Shown: positions 54,011-63,570, counted from the first letter of the stretch. The stretch is DNA of 64,000 nucleotides from CAYYBE01 sp964470345 (GCA_964470345.1 CAYYBE010000006.1:41241-105240), one strand, 5' to 3'. Program-made: numbers and translations. Notes: a model not told the origin generated them from the letters alone.

Positions 54011-54775
54011 TTACGCGATATCCCATTTTTTCTTAATGGTGTCCAGCGTCCCATCTCTTTCCATAGCTACAAGAGCATCATTCACTTCTTTAAGAAGATT
54101 AGATCGTTCTTTCGCTATGCCAAGTGCAATGTTTTCATTAATTTCTTTGATCACAAATGTTGAGAACTTATCTGGTCCATACTGTTCCAAGATAGGTTTG
54201 AGTGTTGCAGCAGCAGTTACTAAAACTCGCCCTTGTCCATCTGCAAGCATAGTGACAGCATCGGTGAGCGTGCCAGCGTGCTTTAGGGTAACGCCGGGGA
54301 TGTTAGCGAGAAACTGTTCTGCCGTATAGCCAGGAATAATAATGACCTGTTTCCCTGAAAGCTCTTCAGTACTGACGAGCGGGGTTGTGCTTTTGGGGGT
54401 AAGTGCTACTAATGGATCACTTGTCAGGTAGGGAGTACTAAAGTTAATAAGCTTTGCCCGTTCGTCGGTGATGGTTATGCCAGCGGCGATGATATGTATT
54501 TCCCCTGCCTGTAACTGGGGAATAAGCGTTTCGAACGGCAAATCTTTAATCTCAATCTCTTTGTTGAGGCGATTGGCAATTTCTTGCATGATATCAATGT
54601 CATACCCAACAATCTTACCTTCTTTAATAAAAGAAAGTGGTTGATAATCAGCTGTTGTTCCAATGATTAACGTATCAGGAATAGCAAGAGCCTCTGATTG
54701 TTGACTATGACGTACCCAAACGAGTGCAAGAACACCCAGCGCAACAGCAAGCGCGATCCAAATTGCTTTTTTCAT
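54011..54775 (-). CDS. Amino-acid ABC transporter substrate-binding protein (SBP family 3), orphan
   Basis: 254 residues; ATG at 54775 after AAAGGA. The N-terminal helix (KKAIWIALAVALGVLALVW) is a signal or uncleaved anchor with no lipobox Cys. The rest is a family 3 solute-binding fold: GTTADYQPLSFIKEGKIVGYD, then DLPFETLIPQLQAGEIHIIA, ITITDERAKLINFSTPY and IIIPGYTAEQFL. No permease or ATPase gene adjoins it, so partners are elsewhere or it acts as a sensor. Polar amino acids are the usual ligands. Confidence 0.9.
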   Translation of the reverse strand: MKKAIWIALAVALGVLALVWVRHSQQSEALAIPDTLIIGTTADYQPLSFIKEGKIVGYDIDIMQEIANRLNKEIEIKDLPFETLIPQLQAGEIHIIAAGITITDERAKLINFSTPYLTSDPLVALTPKSTTPLVSTEELSGKQVIIIPGYTAEQFLANIPGVTLKHAGTLTDAVTMLADGQGRVLVTAAATLKPILEQYGPDKFSTFVIKEINENIALGIAKERSNLLKEVNDALVAMERDGTLDTIKKKWDIA

Positions 54776-54796
54776 ATGATCCTTTCTCTTGCACTA

Positions 54797-55576
54797 TTAA
54801 CAGTTAGTGCATGCATGTGCAGGAGCACTAATTCGTTTTGATGCAATCATAATTGCGCCAATATTAAAATACGGAGCGCGGTAACTTGGGCTGTATTGAA
54901 CCGATTGAGCCAATGTCGCGAGCGCTTTTTCAATCTCATTATTTATAAATAATGCACAACCTAAACTGTTTAACGTAACGTGATTATGTGGGTTGATTGC
55001 TAATGTTTTTTCAAACCACGTAATCGCTTCTGCTAGTTTGTTTTGCTCGTAGGCTAATGCACCTAAGTTATGCAATGCAAAATCAAAATCTTTACGAATT
55101 TCGATTGCCTTTTCAAATGCCTGCTGTGCTTCAGCCAATTTGTTTTGATTAATAAGAGCAATGCCCAAATTGTTGAAAGCGGATTCATGTTGTGGGTCGA
55201 TTGCAATGACTTGTTCAAAACGTGCTTGAGCTTGGTCAAAAAAGCGGCTATTCAGCAACAATGTTCCGAGGTTATAAAATGCTCCTGTGCAGACTTTATC
55301 AAGTTCTAATGCTTTATTGAGCAGCTTGATGCCTTCATCAAATTCGCCTTTGGTACATAAGAGTGTGCCTAAATTGCTTAACAAATGAGCCGAAGAAGGC
55401 GCAGCTTGAACTGCTTTGCGATATGCTCCTTCAATAGCTTCATTATGCCCTTGTTGAAACGCTTGATTTGCTTGTTTAAGCGCTTCGCTTGCTGAAGTAT
55501 TAAGATTGGGAATTTCTGTATAAAAAATAAAAGGTGTTGGTAAAACCGTTGTCATTAATTGATTTTTGATTTCCAT
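54797..55576 (-). CDS. TPR-repeat protein
   Basis: 259 residues; AAGGGA precedes the ATG. About five to six tetratricopeptide repeats of 34 residues run from about 30 to 240 (for example AHLLSNLGTLLCTKGEFDEG, FNNLGIALINQNKLAEAQQA, LHNLGALAYEQNKLAEAITW). There is no clear signal sequence. The C-terminus ends HACTNC. It lies between the orphan binding protein and the HerA-like ATPase on the same strand (gaps of about 20 bp), so all three may form an operon. TPRs mediate protein contacts; the partner is unknown. Confidence 0.9.
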   Translation of the reverse strand: MEIKNQLMTTVLPTPFIFYTEIPNLNTSASEALKQANQAFQQGHNEAIEGAYRKAVQAAPSSAHLLSNLGTLLCTKGEFDEGIKLLNKALELDKVCTGAFYNLGTLLLNSRFFDQAQARFEQVIAIDPQHESAFNNLGIALINQNKLAEAQQAFEKAIEIRKDFDFALHNLGALAYEQNKLAEAITWFEKTLAINPHNHVTLNSLGCALFINNEIEKALATLAQSVQYSPSYRAPYFNIGAIMIASKRISAPAHACTNC

Positions 55577-55594
55577 AATGTCCCTTATTTTTGT

Positions 55595-57244
55595 TTAATA
55601 AAGTTGGTTGATTAACGTATCTATATTTTGATTATCTTTTGTCATGGCTGCATAAAATGCTTCATCATAACTTCGTGTCTCAATAACAATCGGCATGGTG
55701 ATAGCATGACCTAGCAAGAGTACCTGTTTTTTACTGTCGAGTGAAGCCAGTACCGAGCGTAGGTGCTGGGCATTATTTGCCCCCGTAAGCACAGCCTGTA
55801 TGTCTTTCTCGTCGTTAAGTTGTGCAATAATTTTTGTGCCAATTTGTGACAAAATTTCTGGATCGATCCCCGATGGCCGTTGGTCAACGACTAAGAGCGA
55901 AACGTAATATTTACGCATTTCACGGGCAATAGTGCCAAAAATGGTTTGACGTGCTGCTTGTGGGTTTAAAAATTTATGTGCTTCTTCAATAACAATCATA
56001 AGCTTTTGTGGTTCATCTTGCTTACGATGTGAGCCTAAGAACTTTTCGGTTTTTTGGATATAGAGCTGGTGAATACGGCGTGTCAGCATATTGGCGATTA
56101 ACAAATAACAGAACGTTGACGTATAATTACCGAATTCAACAATAATCGATGTGCCTTGGCTGATATACTCCATCATGCGTTCGAGCACGTCATCATGCTC
56201 ATAGCCATCTTTGCGCTCTTGTACGGTCTGTTTCACAAAGAACGGTAACCGTTCGATTTGCTTTAATTTACGGTAAAGCGCTGCAACTGATTCAGGGTGT
56301 GCCCCTACTTCTTGTGCCAGATCTTTTAACCGTTCACCGCAGGTCAGTAATGTTCCCAGCCAGTCTCGCTTATATTTTGCAGCAATTAAGTATGCAGCTT
56401 CATATGCCGTTGAGTGCAAATGCAACTCCTCTTGGAGTGAAATAATGTCGTCAACGCTCACCGCTTGATACGGTATTGTAATCGCCATGTCGGCTGATCC
56501 GCCCCGCCGTTGGGTCGACTGTGGATCAAGAGAGAAAATGGCAACTTTATTGGGGAATAGTGTCTTAAGTCCCTTCACAAATGCTTCGTTGTTTCCCTCT
56601 TTGCGCGCTTGTAACCCGTATTCACTGTGCATATCAAAAATTAAGCATGCAGCTTTATTATTCTTAATTAATCCCGCTAAGACTAACCGTGTCAAAAACG
56701 TCTTACCCGTGCCGGTCTTTCCAAAAATACCGTTACTGCGTTCGGTTGCTCGTTCAAGATCTAAGCAGAGGGGGGCCTGCATGTCGATCGGTGACCCGAT
56801 GGCAAAAAAGCGCTTGGTCGGATCACTTTCGCTGCCAAAAATGGCGGAGATATCTTCTTCACGCGCATCAAAGATCGGAGAAAAGTGTGGGGGGACCGTT
56901 TTAACGGGGAGCGCCTGGTTTTTTGCGTTAAGCATTACCATGGGCCGTAACGTTGCTGTAGCATAAATATCTTTGGTCGCCAGTGCCCGTTTGAGCAACG
57001 GTTCTTGTTCGGTTGGCGGAAAGAGTAAAATATCGGGGTGTGAAACTTCAAGCTTTAAATCGGTGATTAATGAAAAAAACTTATAATTCTGGGTTACAAT
57101 TGAAACAAACTTACCCGTTTTGATCGACTCTAATGGTACCGATGGGCTTATGCGCATAATCAACCCCTCGGCCAATGAGCCTGAGATGACGGTGCCTAAG
57201 GGGAGTCTTTGGGTTACTGCAGTGACTTTGTCTTTGTTAAACAT
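55595..57244 (-). CDS. HerA/DUF87-family ATPase
   Basis: 549 residues of the HerA-FtsK superfamily. An N-terminal beta-barrel (HAS-like, residues about 10-90) precedes the motor: Walker A FGKTGTGKTFL, CLIFDMHSEYG, Walker B LMIVIEEAHKF and the arginine/sensor region SQIGTKIIAQLNDE. HerA works with the NurA nuclease on DNA ends in archaea, and relatives act in anti-phage or plasmid systems. No nurA or nuclease partner is adjacent, so the role is open. First gene of the HerA-TPR-binding protein run. Confidence 0.88.
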   Translation of the reverse strand: MFNKDKVTAVTQRLPLGTVISGSLAEGLIMRISPSVPLESIKTGKFVSIVTQNYKFFSLITDLKLEVSHPDILLFPPTEQEPLLKRALATKDIYATATLRPMVMLNAKNQALPVKTVPPHFSPIFDAREEDISAIFGSESDPTKRFFAIGSPIDMQAPLCLDLERATERSNGIFGKTGTGKTFLTRLVLAGLIKNNKAACLIFDMHSEYGLQARKEGNNEAFVKGLKTLFPNKVAIFSLDPQSTQRRGGSADMAITIPYQAVSVDDIISLQEELHLHSTAYEAAYLIAAKYKRDWLGTLLTCGERLKDLAQEVGAHPESVAALYRKLKQIERLPFFVKQTVQERKDGYEHDDVLERMMEYISQGTSIIVEFGNYTSTFCYLLIANMLTRRIHQLYIQKTEKFLGSHRKQDEPQKLMIVIEEAHKFLNPQAARQTIFGTIAREMRKYYVSLLVVDQRPSGIDPEILSQIGTKIIAQLNDEKDIQAVLTGANNAQHLRSVLASLDSKKQVLLLGHAITMPIVIETRSYDEAFYAAMTKDNQNIDTLINQLY

Positions 57245-57526
57245 CTAATTTTCCATGAGTACATTTTTCCAGGGATCGCTACCTGTCTTTTAGTATATCA
57301 GGTTTAGCGGATAAGGCAGGAGTAGAGTGTTTGTGTGTTGTGCTAATTTAATATTCAATGTTAAATAAGCACAAAATGCGGCGACCTATAACGACGGTTT
57401 TCGATTACTGAATTTATTTTATCAGAATGGGTATTTGTTTTAAAACTGTTTATTTATTCATTTGTTTATTTTTATATTGATCATGAGAAGAGTGTATGTC
57501 TTTTTATTCTGTCATGAGGAGAGTCT

Positions 57527-57910
57527 ATGAAACGTTTACTTATTGTATCAGCTGTATTGTTGGGTACTTCAGGATTTTTGATGGCGAGCCAAGCGTCGCC
57601 GATGACCAGCCCAAGAGGGATTGTCTTGCAAGAAGTCGAAAAACTTGTAGACAGCTATGTGAGACAAGGGTTTGAGGAGGTTACTCGTGAGCAATTTGAT
57701 GCTAAGCATTTAGCGCAAAAGGCCGTTATTGATAAATTTCTCGCAGGAAAAATGTCAACGCTTATTGATAGCAAATTAGAAGAAGTGAGAAACAATGGTG
57801 ATATTTCCTGGCGTCAACACCAATACATTATCTTGAAGGTTCAGGATGGAACCAATCGCTTCTTTGTTAAAACATCTTTGGAGAAATTTAACGGTAACAA
57901 TAACGAATAA
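57527..57910 (+). CDS. Small exported protein, paralogue 1 of a tandem pair
   Basis: 127 residues; ATG after GAGGAG. A Sec signal (MKRLLIVSAVLLGTSGFLMA) is followed by a helical, charged region: VEKLVDSYVRQGFEEV, then FDAKHLAQKAVIDKFLAGK and a C-terminal strand region (HQYIILKVQDGTNRFFVKT). It aligns along its length with the next protein (57949-58308). Function unknown. Confidence 0.7.
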   Translation: MKRLLIVSAVLLGTSGFLMASQASPMTSPRGIVLQEVEKLVDSYVRQGFEEVTREQFDAKHLAQKAVIDKFLAGKMSTLIDSKLEEVRNNGDISWRQHQYIILKVQDGTNRFFVKTSLEKFNGNNNE

Positions 57911-57948
57911 TCACTGAACATTTTAGATATTTTCGGTGTGGAGGTTGT

Positions 57949-58308
57949 ATGAAGCGCAGTTCCTGTGTTCTCCTTTTTGTATGCAGTATTGCTTCTCGGT
58001 GGCTTATTGCAAGTCAAGTAGTGCTATTGAAAGAGTCACCGCCGAATTCTGAACGCTCCAAGAGCGTGGAAGAGCTCATGGCGGGATATATAAAAGAGGG
58101 TTTTGGCCAGGTTTGCGAAGAAGAGTTTAATAAGCAATTTGGTGTGGCAAAAAGCGCTTATGAAAAATTTCTTAGTGACTCTTCCCGTCGTGTGTTGTAT
58201 GGGACTAGAAGGGAAGAAGATTCCCGGGACAAGGGTGTATGGCGTTACTATGAATATATCATTGTGAAGTCCCCAAAGCAGAACTACTTTCTTTTAAAGA
58301 GTTCTTAA
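57949..58308 (+). CDS. Small exported protein, paralogue 2 of a tandem pair
   Basis: 119 residues; GGAGG before the ATG. The signal MKRSSCVLLFVCSIASRWLIA and the mature part line up with paralogue 1: VEELMAGYIKEGFGQV, then KSAYEKFLSDSS and YYEYIIVKSPKQNYFLLKS. Only 38 bp separate the two genes, so they arose by tandem duplication and then diverged strongly. No known domain. Confidence 0.7.
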   Translation: MKRSSCVLLFVCSIASRWLIASQVVLLKESPPNSERSKSVEELMAGYIKEGFGQVCEEEFNKQFGVAKSAYEKFLSDSSRRVLYGTRREEDSRDKGVWRYYEYIIVKSPKQNYFLLKSS

Positions 58309-58325
58309 AAGCCGATACTGTCGAC

Positions 58326-59810
58326 TCATGCCATATTTTGTGAAATTCTAGTATCCGGAAAAACATCTGAAAGGCACAGAGGTTTAGCATCCCTAAGGTA
58401 AGAAGATTGCGTTGACGGCGCGCAGCTTGTAGTCGCTGAAGATGTTGATGCTGATGGTGCGTTGGAATTGTTTGGCGACGAAGGAAACGATGGTGTTCGT
58501 GATGCCGATGGTGAATTTGGTTCTGATGTTGATGTTGAACTTGTTGGCGAGGGCGTCTGCAGGGGATCCGGATCACTCAATTTAAGGATAAACCAGGTGC
58601 CATTTTTGCAAATAATAAGATAATCTCGTGGTCCTCGAATGACAGCAGAAACATTACTCGTGACAGGAATAAGCGTGTCTGTTTGTGCAATAACGACGTG
58701 GCAGGCCCCATCGGCTGTATAGAGGCAAATAACCATCGGATTTCCGATCAATAATTTCCATTTCATAATGTCGAGATTATTAATTTTATATAAGATTCCT
58801 ACATGAGGGATGTGGAGTATTATTGCTTTAGACGAATGGTGCCTTAATAATCTAATTCCGCAGGGTTCTGCCTTGAGTTTGTACCCTTGAGGTGGAAGGA
58901 TATTGGGATCGTCTTTAACCAGCCAGGCTGTTAAGGGGGTGAATCGCTCGCAGGATGTCATGACTCTGCCACTGCTGGGATATGTATCCTTCGATTCAAG
59001 AACAAAGTTGTTCCATTGTAAGATTTCCCAAAAAAGTTTTTGTGAACGCTTAAGGAGTTCCTCTGGGCTCAGCTGTTTTAAGCTATCTATCTCTTGCGTA
59101 AATATTCTGTTTTCAATTTGTTCTTGTCCTATCAAAGCTTCTTTCTGGGAATCTTTGATAGAACATTTCATAGATGTGCCATCATAGTAGTCAAATCGTA
59201 TGTAGGTGTCATTGAGCAAAAAGCCGAAGTTTGCAATAGGGCTCTTAGACGGGACTTTGAATGTGAGGCCGCAGACGTTTGATTTATAGATAAGCGCATG
59301 CCATTTATAGAGATAGACCGTTACTCCATCAGTAGGGAAAGCTATAAGATAGTGACCCATGGCGCTGACACGCAAGCCTACGTTTTTTTGGTCGAGCTGT
59401 ATAAAGCTCTTTGGAGTTTGCAGGAGTTCTCCTTCATCCGGAATGCTTATATCGCAGTTTATTTCTGGTACGGTCTGGCTGCGTAGGGCGGCGCTTATTT
59501 TGTGTTCTTCTTCTAAAAGGTCCAACGCAGTAATTGGTGGATTTTGTTGCAAGGTCGATTGCTTGTTGCACTCTCGTGTAAATATCGACCGGCCTGGGCT
59601 GCGAGCATCTTCGAAAGCCTCTTTTCTTTCGGCTTCATCTTCAGGTAGAGCGTTGTCCATTTCTGCTATCTGCTCGAGGCGCTTTTTTGTTATTGGATGC
59701 TGTGTTTTCGCTTGTGAGCTCTTGAGAGAGTAGGTGTCTATGAAAAAGTGCAGCAAAAGTATGCTGTGTACAAGCGGTATCACCGCAGACAGGAAAATGT
59801 GTGAACGCAT
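58326..59810 (-). CDS. Exported protein with Ser/Thr/Pro-rich tail
   Basis: 494 residues; AAGGA before the ATG at 59810. Signal-like start (about residues 1-28), a charged linker, then a beta-rich middle that may be a degenerate propeller (VSAMGHYLIAFPTDGVTVYLYKW, IRGPRDYLIICKNGTWFILK). Around residues 410-475 lies a low-complexity Ser/Thr/Pro/Asn segment (PTSSTSTSEPNSPSASRTPS). The gene just upstream also has a Ser-rich tail. Function unknown; disordered tails of this kind are seen in secreted bacterial proteins. Confidence 0.7.
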   Translation of the reverse strand: MRSHIFLSAVIPLVHSILLLHFFIDTYSLKSSQAKTQHPITKKRLEQIAEMDNALPEDEAERKEAFEDARSPGRSIFTRECNKQSTLQQNPPITALDLLEEEHKISAALRSQTVPEINCDISIPDEGELLQTPKSFIQLDQKNVGLRVSAMGHYLIAFPTDGVTVYLYKWHALIYKSNVCGLTFKVPSKSPIANFGFLLNDTYIRFDYYDGTSMKCSIKDSQKEALIGQEQIENRIFTQEIDSLKQLSPEELLKRSQKLFWEILQWNNFVLESKDTYPSSGRVMTSCERFTPLTAWLVKDDPNILPPQGYKLKAEPCGIRLLRHHSSKAIILHIPHVGILYKINNLDIMKWKLLIGNPMVICLYTADGACHVVIAQTDTLIPVTSNVSAVIRGPRDYLIICKNGTWFILKLSDPDPLQTPSPTSSTSTSEPNSPSASRTPSFPSSPNNSNAPSASTSSATTSCAPSTQSSYLRDAKPLCLSDVFPDTRISQNMA

Positions 59811-59884
59811 CGAAAATCCTTGGTATCTTGAGGTTTCTTATTGGTTGTTGCGTACAACTCATAGTACCAATAATAGAACTAAAT

Positions 59885-61033
59885 TCATGCGTTCTGCAAT
59901 TTTTTAATGAACGTTCGCGCGGACCGAGGTTCGGGGGAGGGAGTTTTGGTAATGTGCACCAGGGGAAGAGTTTCTTCGATTTTACTTATAACGGTGCTTT
60001 TCGGCGAAGAGTTTAATGACGAGCAGGTTGAGGATTCACATGATGAGCTCGAAGAGCTACGGCGTAATGTGCTTTCAGGAGTGTTTGGAGCGGTAGTTCG
60101 GAACTCTTTTTTAAGATATTCACGTGTGTTTTGCTGGTCTTTCTTTGTTGTGCTGAGAATATAACCAGTCATTGATCGGTTATGTTTCCAGTCGCATTGG
60201 GTGACGTTTTTTTCGATCGTTTTAAGGTTATTCCCATCGATGGAGCAGAGTTGAGTCGATTTGTCGTCAAGCTCGAGTACTATAAAAGGGGTTTCTGAAT
60301 TTTGAGTAATAAAGGAATAGCGGCGTATATAATGACCATCGATTTTCCCTATTAAACTCTTTGCTTGTAGTGACCTCAGGCAGAGGCAAGGGGGGCTGTT
60401 TTTGTCAATGGTAGAGCGATAACAGAGTATTATCCAGTTGGTGTACGGGATGAACTGTATGGTACAGTCTTGACCTTCGACAGGACTGACTTCCAATGGT
60501 TGAAACGTATCTTGCGTTTGTTGATTGGTCCCAGGGGTGGGGGCTATGTACCAAGTTTGTTCGCTTTTAACAGCCAGATGTGCTTGATCTTCACTGATGG
60601 TAAAGCTGATGATTGGATTGTTATGTATAAACGAAAGCGGCTCTTTCTCTGGATTGCTGAGTGAAAAAATTTCATACGCCTTGATCGTCTCTAGAGAGTG
60701 TTGAATTGCAAAGCTTAAAACAATCAGCGTACTGGAAAGATACGCAGGAGCACTTTCAGGTTCTGCGACCCTGAGTAAACCCATGGTGCGGAGTTTAATT
60801 GATGTTTTAAGTTGGCCGGTGGTATCAGTAGCGAACGTGTAAGCGTCATCGCGCTCTTTATGCACGAGATCCTGTGTTTCAAGGGGGAACTCATAAGAAA
60901 AACAGATAGGCTTGGGCGCGTTGATTTGTTGTGCCAGCGTCTGACTGGCTGCGCTAAGGGCTGGGAATGCGGTGAGAAGAAGTAAGCCTGAGATAAGAAG
61001 GGTACACTTGTGCTGTGTTTGACCTGGGAGCAT
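59885..61033 (-). CDS. Exported protein with Ser-rich tail
   Basis: 382 residues; GAGG 6 bp before the ATG at 61033. A Sec signal (CTLLISGLLLLTAFPALSAA) is followed by beta-rich sequence (ISFTISEDQAHLAVKSEQTW, FIPYTNWIILCYRS), perhaps a weak propeller. A poly-Ser/Cys patch (SSSSSSCESSTCSSLNSS) lies near residues 325-345. It is similar in plan to the protein at 58326-59810 but shows little residue identity. Function unknown. It is transcribed just ahead of that gene on the same strand. Confidence 0.7.
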   Translation of the reverse strand: MLPGQTQHKCTLLISGLLLLTAFPALSAASQTLAQQINAPKPICFSYEFPLETQDLVHKERDDAYTFATDTTGQLKTSIKLRTMGLLRVAEPESAPAYLSSTLIVLSFAIQHSLETIKAYEIFSLSNPEKEPLSFIHNNPIISFTISEDQAHLAVKSEQTWYIAPTPGTNQQTQDTFQPLEVSPVEGQDCTIQFIPYTNWIILCYRSTIDKNSPPCLCLRSLQAKSLIGKIDGHYIRRYSFITQNSETPFIVLELDDKSTQLCSIDGNNLKTIEKNVTQCDWKHNRSMTGYILSTTKKDQQNTREYLKKEFRTTAPNTPESTLRRSSSSSSCESSTCSSLNSSPKSTVISKIEETLPLVHITKTPSPEPRSARTFIKKLQNA

Positions 61034-61119
61034 AAAAACCTCAAAGATTGGTGTAACGTATGATTTTTCTAGTATGAGCGTTTTTTATAAAAAATCGATA
61101 GCTTGGTAAATTGGACATG

Positions 61120-61147
61120 ACAAAGGGCGCCTTTGAGCGCCCTTTGT
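61120..61147 (-). terminator. Hairpin downstream of the Pal-like gene
   Basis: ACAAAGGGCGC (61120-61130) pairs with GCGCCCTTTGT (61137-61147), a perfect 11-bp stem. There is no T run on the far side, so the termination role is plausible but not certain. Confidence 0.5.
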
Positions 61148-61179
61148 ACATAGTCTGTATGAGAGATAAGTCTTATAAC

Positions 61180-61791
61180 TTAGCTCTTTTTCTCTTCTAA
61201 CATATAAAATTCAACGCGGCGGTTTGGAGCCTGTTGTTCTTTGGTTCCACCTTCAACCAGGCACATTTGGTTGCCACGGCCGACGACCTTGAGAAGGTCA
61301 CGTGAAACACCTTGTTTGACCAGTTCGCTGCGGACGTTGCGTGCGCGGCGCTCAGAAAGAGCCATGTTGTAGGTGACTGATCCGCCAGCCTTACAAGCAT
61401 GTCCTTCCACCATAACAGCTTCACCTTTGGCGGTGTGAGCTTTGATCTTGGCAGCATCTCTGGCTAAGATTGCTTTTTGATCTGGGCGGATAGTGTCTTT
61501 ATCAAAATCAAAGTAAATCGTTTCAAACTCACCTTGGCGGCGTTCGGTGCCCCAGAGGGAATCCTTTTCATCAACAAGCTTTACTGAATCACCGTCTTTG
61601 GGGGCAGCAAAGGGATTTTGGCCTTCTTCAAGGACAAATGACTCTACATCTTCATCAAAGACAGACTTAGCATCTGTTTTTTTGTATTTTGTTGATTGGT
61701 TAGCGGAATCTTGTGTACAGGTCTTTTTGCGTTTTCCGCAACCAGGAGCCAACATAAGAGCTACAACAACCAGTAATAAACCTTTTTTCAC
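61180..61791 (-). CDS. pal: Pal/OmpA-family peptidoglycan-binding lipoprotein
   Basis: 203 residues from a GTG at 61791 (AAGGGG upstream). The lipobox LAPGC places Cys18 for lipid attachment. The C-terminal OmpA-like domain (about 90-200: ETIYFDFDKDTIRPDQKA, VEGHACKAGGSVTYNMALSE with RRARNVRSELVKQGVS, and PNRRVEFYML) binds meso-diaminopimelate in peptidoglycan. A Pal role, linking the outer membrane to the wall, fits; no tolB neighbour is present. It shows the organism has an outer membrane and probably peptidoglycan. Confidence 0.9.
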   Translation of the reverse strand: MKKGLLLVVVALMLAPGCGKRKKTCTQDSANQSTKYKKTDAKSVFDEDVESFVLEEGQNPFAAPKDGDSVKLVDEKDSLWGTERRQGEFETIYFDFDKDTIRPDQKAILARDAAKIKAHTAKGEAVMVEGHACKAGGSVTYNMALSERRARNVRSELVKQGVSRDLLKVVGRGNQMCLVEGGTKEQQAPNRRVEFYMLEEKKS

Positions 61792-61970
61792 GGAAAACCC
61801 CTTTTTGTTAAAAAATGATGGTTAATAGGACGACAAACTACCTTGTGCTGGCAGCGTACCACAAAATTTACCCCATTTCTACTTATTTTTGCTCCAATAT
61901 TGTATGATGGTAAAGAGGCTCATTCACAAGATGATGTTTACCCAGATGATAGAATAATTTTTTAGGATCT

Positions 61971-63482
61971 ATGAAGAAAATTTTAATAAATGTGGCCCCT
62001 TGGCAGACAAGGATAGCTGTAACTGATAATGAAAAGTTACAAAATATCTACTTCGCAGCCCATGCCACGCAGACACTTGAACGAACGTTTTTCAAGGGAA
62101 AGGTCGTTAAGGTATTGCCGGGAATTCAAACGGCATTTGTAGGAATTGGCCAGGAGAAATCGGGCTTTTTACATATTTCAGAAATTGATCGTGAACTTGC
62201 CATTCAACGCATGAGCGGTGGGGATGATGAGCTTGAACTCGAAGAACATGGTCATGGTGTTGAAGAGCGACGAGAGCGTCCAGATATCAGTAAAATTCTG
62301 AAAGAAGGTGAGCCGATTTTGGTACAGGTAAGCAAGGAGCCAATTGGCGAAAAAGGTGCCAAATTGACGACCTGTTTTACGCTTCCGGGCCGGTTTATCG
62401 TTTTAATGCCGAATATTCCTCGCATTGGTATTTCTAAAAAAATTGAAAACCGCGATGAACGTCAGCGTTTACGGGATATTGTTCGTAAGAACCTTCCTGA
62501 AACAGCTGGATGTATCATCCGTACGAACTGTGAAGGAAAAAGCGAACGAGAGATTTTGCAGGATATTACCTACCTGCTTAACAGCTGGGAAGAGATTCAA
62601 AAGGCCTTTAATGCGGCTAACTTTGAAGAAAAGCTCTATGAGGATATTGATCTTTCTCTGCAGATTGTTCGTGATTGTTTGGACGAAGATATTGAATTTG
62701 TGGTCTGTGATGATAAGCAGGTTCATGCTCAGGTCTATAAGTTTGTAAAAAACATTGCCCCTGAACATATCCACAAGATTCGTTTGTACACCGAGCCCCT
62801 TCCTCTTTTTGATAAATTTGAAATCGAAAAGCAGATTGATGAGGCGCTTGAACACAAAGTTCGTCTGAAGTCCGGTGGTTCAATTGTTATAGAATCCACT
62901 GAAGCGATGACCGTTGTTGATGTAAACACGGGTCGCTTTATCGGGCACACAAATCTTGAAGAAACGATCTTAAAAACTAATCTTGAGGCCGCTGAAGAAA
63001 TTGTACGTCAACTTCAGTTGCGTAACATTGGTGGCTTGATCGTTATCGACTTTATTGATATGGCGACGGGCGCAAACCGTCAGCGTTTATTCAGAAGTTT
63101 TGAAAAACGGTTACGGGAAACAGATAAGCTGCAGTCGGTTGTTCTACGTGTTTCTGAGTTTGGCTTAGTCCAGATGACCAGAAAGCGATCGGGTAAAACG
63201 CTGCATGATCAACTGACTGAACCCTGTTCCTGCTGCCATGGAAGCGGATCGGTTGCTTCTGCCAAAACTGAAGCGTACCGAGTTTTGCGCAAGCTCCAAA
63301 AGACTTTGGCTTCTCGCAATGGCATGCAGTCAGTATCAGTAGTCGTCCATCCTGATGTCTTCACCTACATCACAACCGTAGAATACGATACTATTTTACA
63401 GCTCGAAAAGCAGTTTAAGTGCCGTATTATTGTTGAAGGTAAAGAGCAGGAAGGCATTGAGGCGTTTGCGATCCAAGGATAA
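61971..63482 (+). CDS. rng: Ribonuclease E/G family endoribonuclease
   Basis: Cuts single-stranded RNA 5'-end dependently in mRNA decay and rRNA processing. 503 residues: an S1 domain at about 35-130 with an acidic insert (DDELELEEHGHGVEERRE), the RNase H-like and DNase-like core, and catalytic Asp317 (VVDVNTGRFIG) and Asp360 (VIDFIDMATG), which bind the metal. The zinc-link region reads EPCSCCHGSGS (Cys419, 421, 422), a variant of the usual CPxC. The length matches RNase G; no C-terminal degradosome scaffold is present. A terminator follows directly. Confidence 0.95.
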   Translation: MKKILINVAPWQTRIAVTDNEKLQNIYFAAHATQTLERTFFKGKVVKVLPGIQTAFVGIGQEKSGFLHISEIDRELAIQRMSGGDDELELEEHGHGVEERRERPDISKILKEGEPILVQVSKEPIGEKGAKLTTCFTLPGRFIVLMPNIPRIGISKKIENRDERQRLRDIVRKNLPETAGCIIRTNCEGKSEREILQDITYLLNSWEEIQKAFNAANFEEKLYEDIDLSLQIVRDCLDEDIEFVVCDDKQVHAQVYKFVKNIAPEHIHKIRLYTEPLPLFDKFEIEKQIDEALEHKVRLKSGGSIVIESTEAMTVVDVNTGRFIGHTNLEETILKTNLEAAEEIVRQLQLRNIGGLIVIDFIDMATGANRQRLFRSFEKRLRETDKLQSVVLRVSEFGLVQMTRKRSGKTLHDQLTEPCSCCHGSGSVASAKTEAYRVLRKLQKTLASRNGMQSVSVVVHPDVFTYITTVEYDTILQLEKQFKCRIIVEGKEQEGIEAFAIQG

Positions 63483-63523
63483 TTAAGATCGCAGATCTTG
63501 ATCAACGTATAAAAAATGGATAT

Positions 63524-63555
63524 AAAAAAAGGCGCGAAAACTCGCGCCTTTTTTT
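63524..63555. terminator. Bidirectional intrinsic terminator after RNase E/G
   Basis: GGCGCGA (63531-63537) pairs with TCGCGCC (63542-63548), flanked by a 7-A run and a 7-T run. It lies between the convergent RNase E/G and small Ala-rich genes and can serve both. Confidence 0.92.
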
Positions 63556-63570
63556 GAACGTAACGTTCGC

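Noticed and set aside
56487..56966. 159-codon plus-strand frame
   Set aside because: It is antisense to the HerA-like gene.
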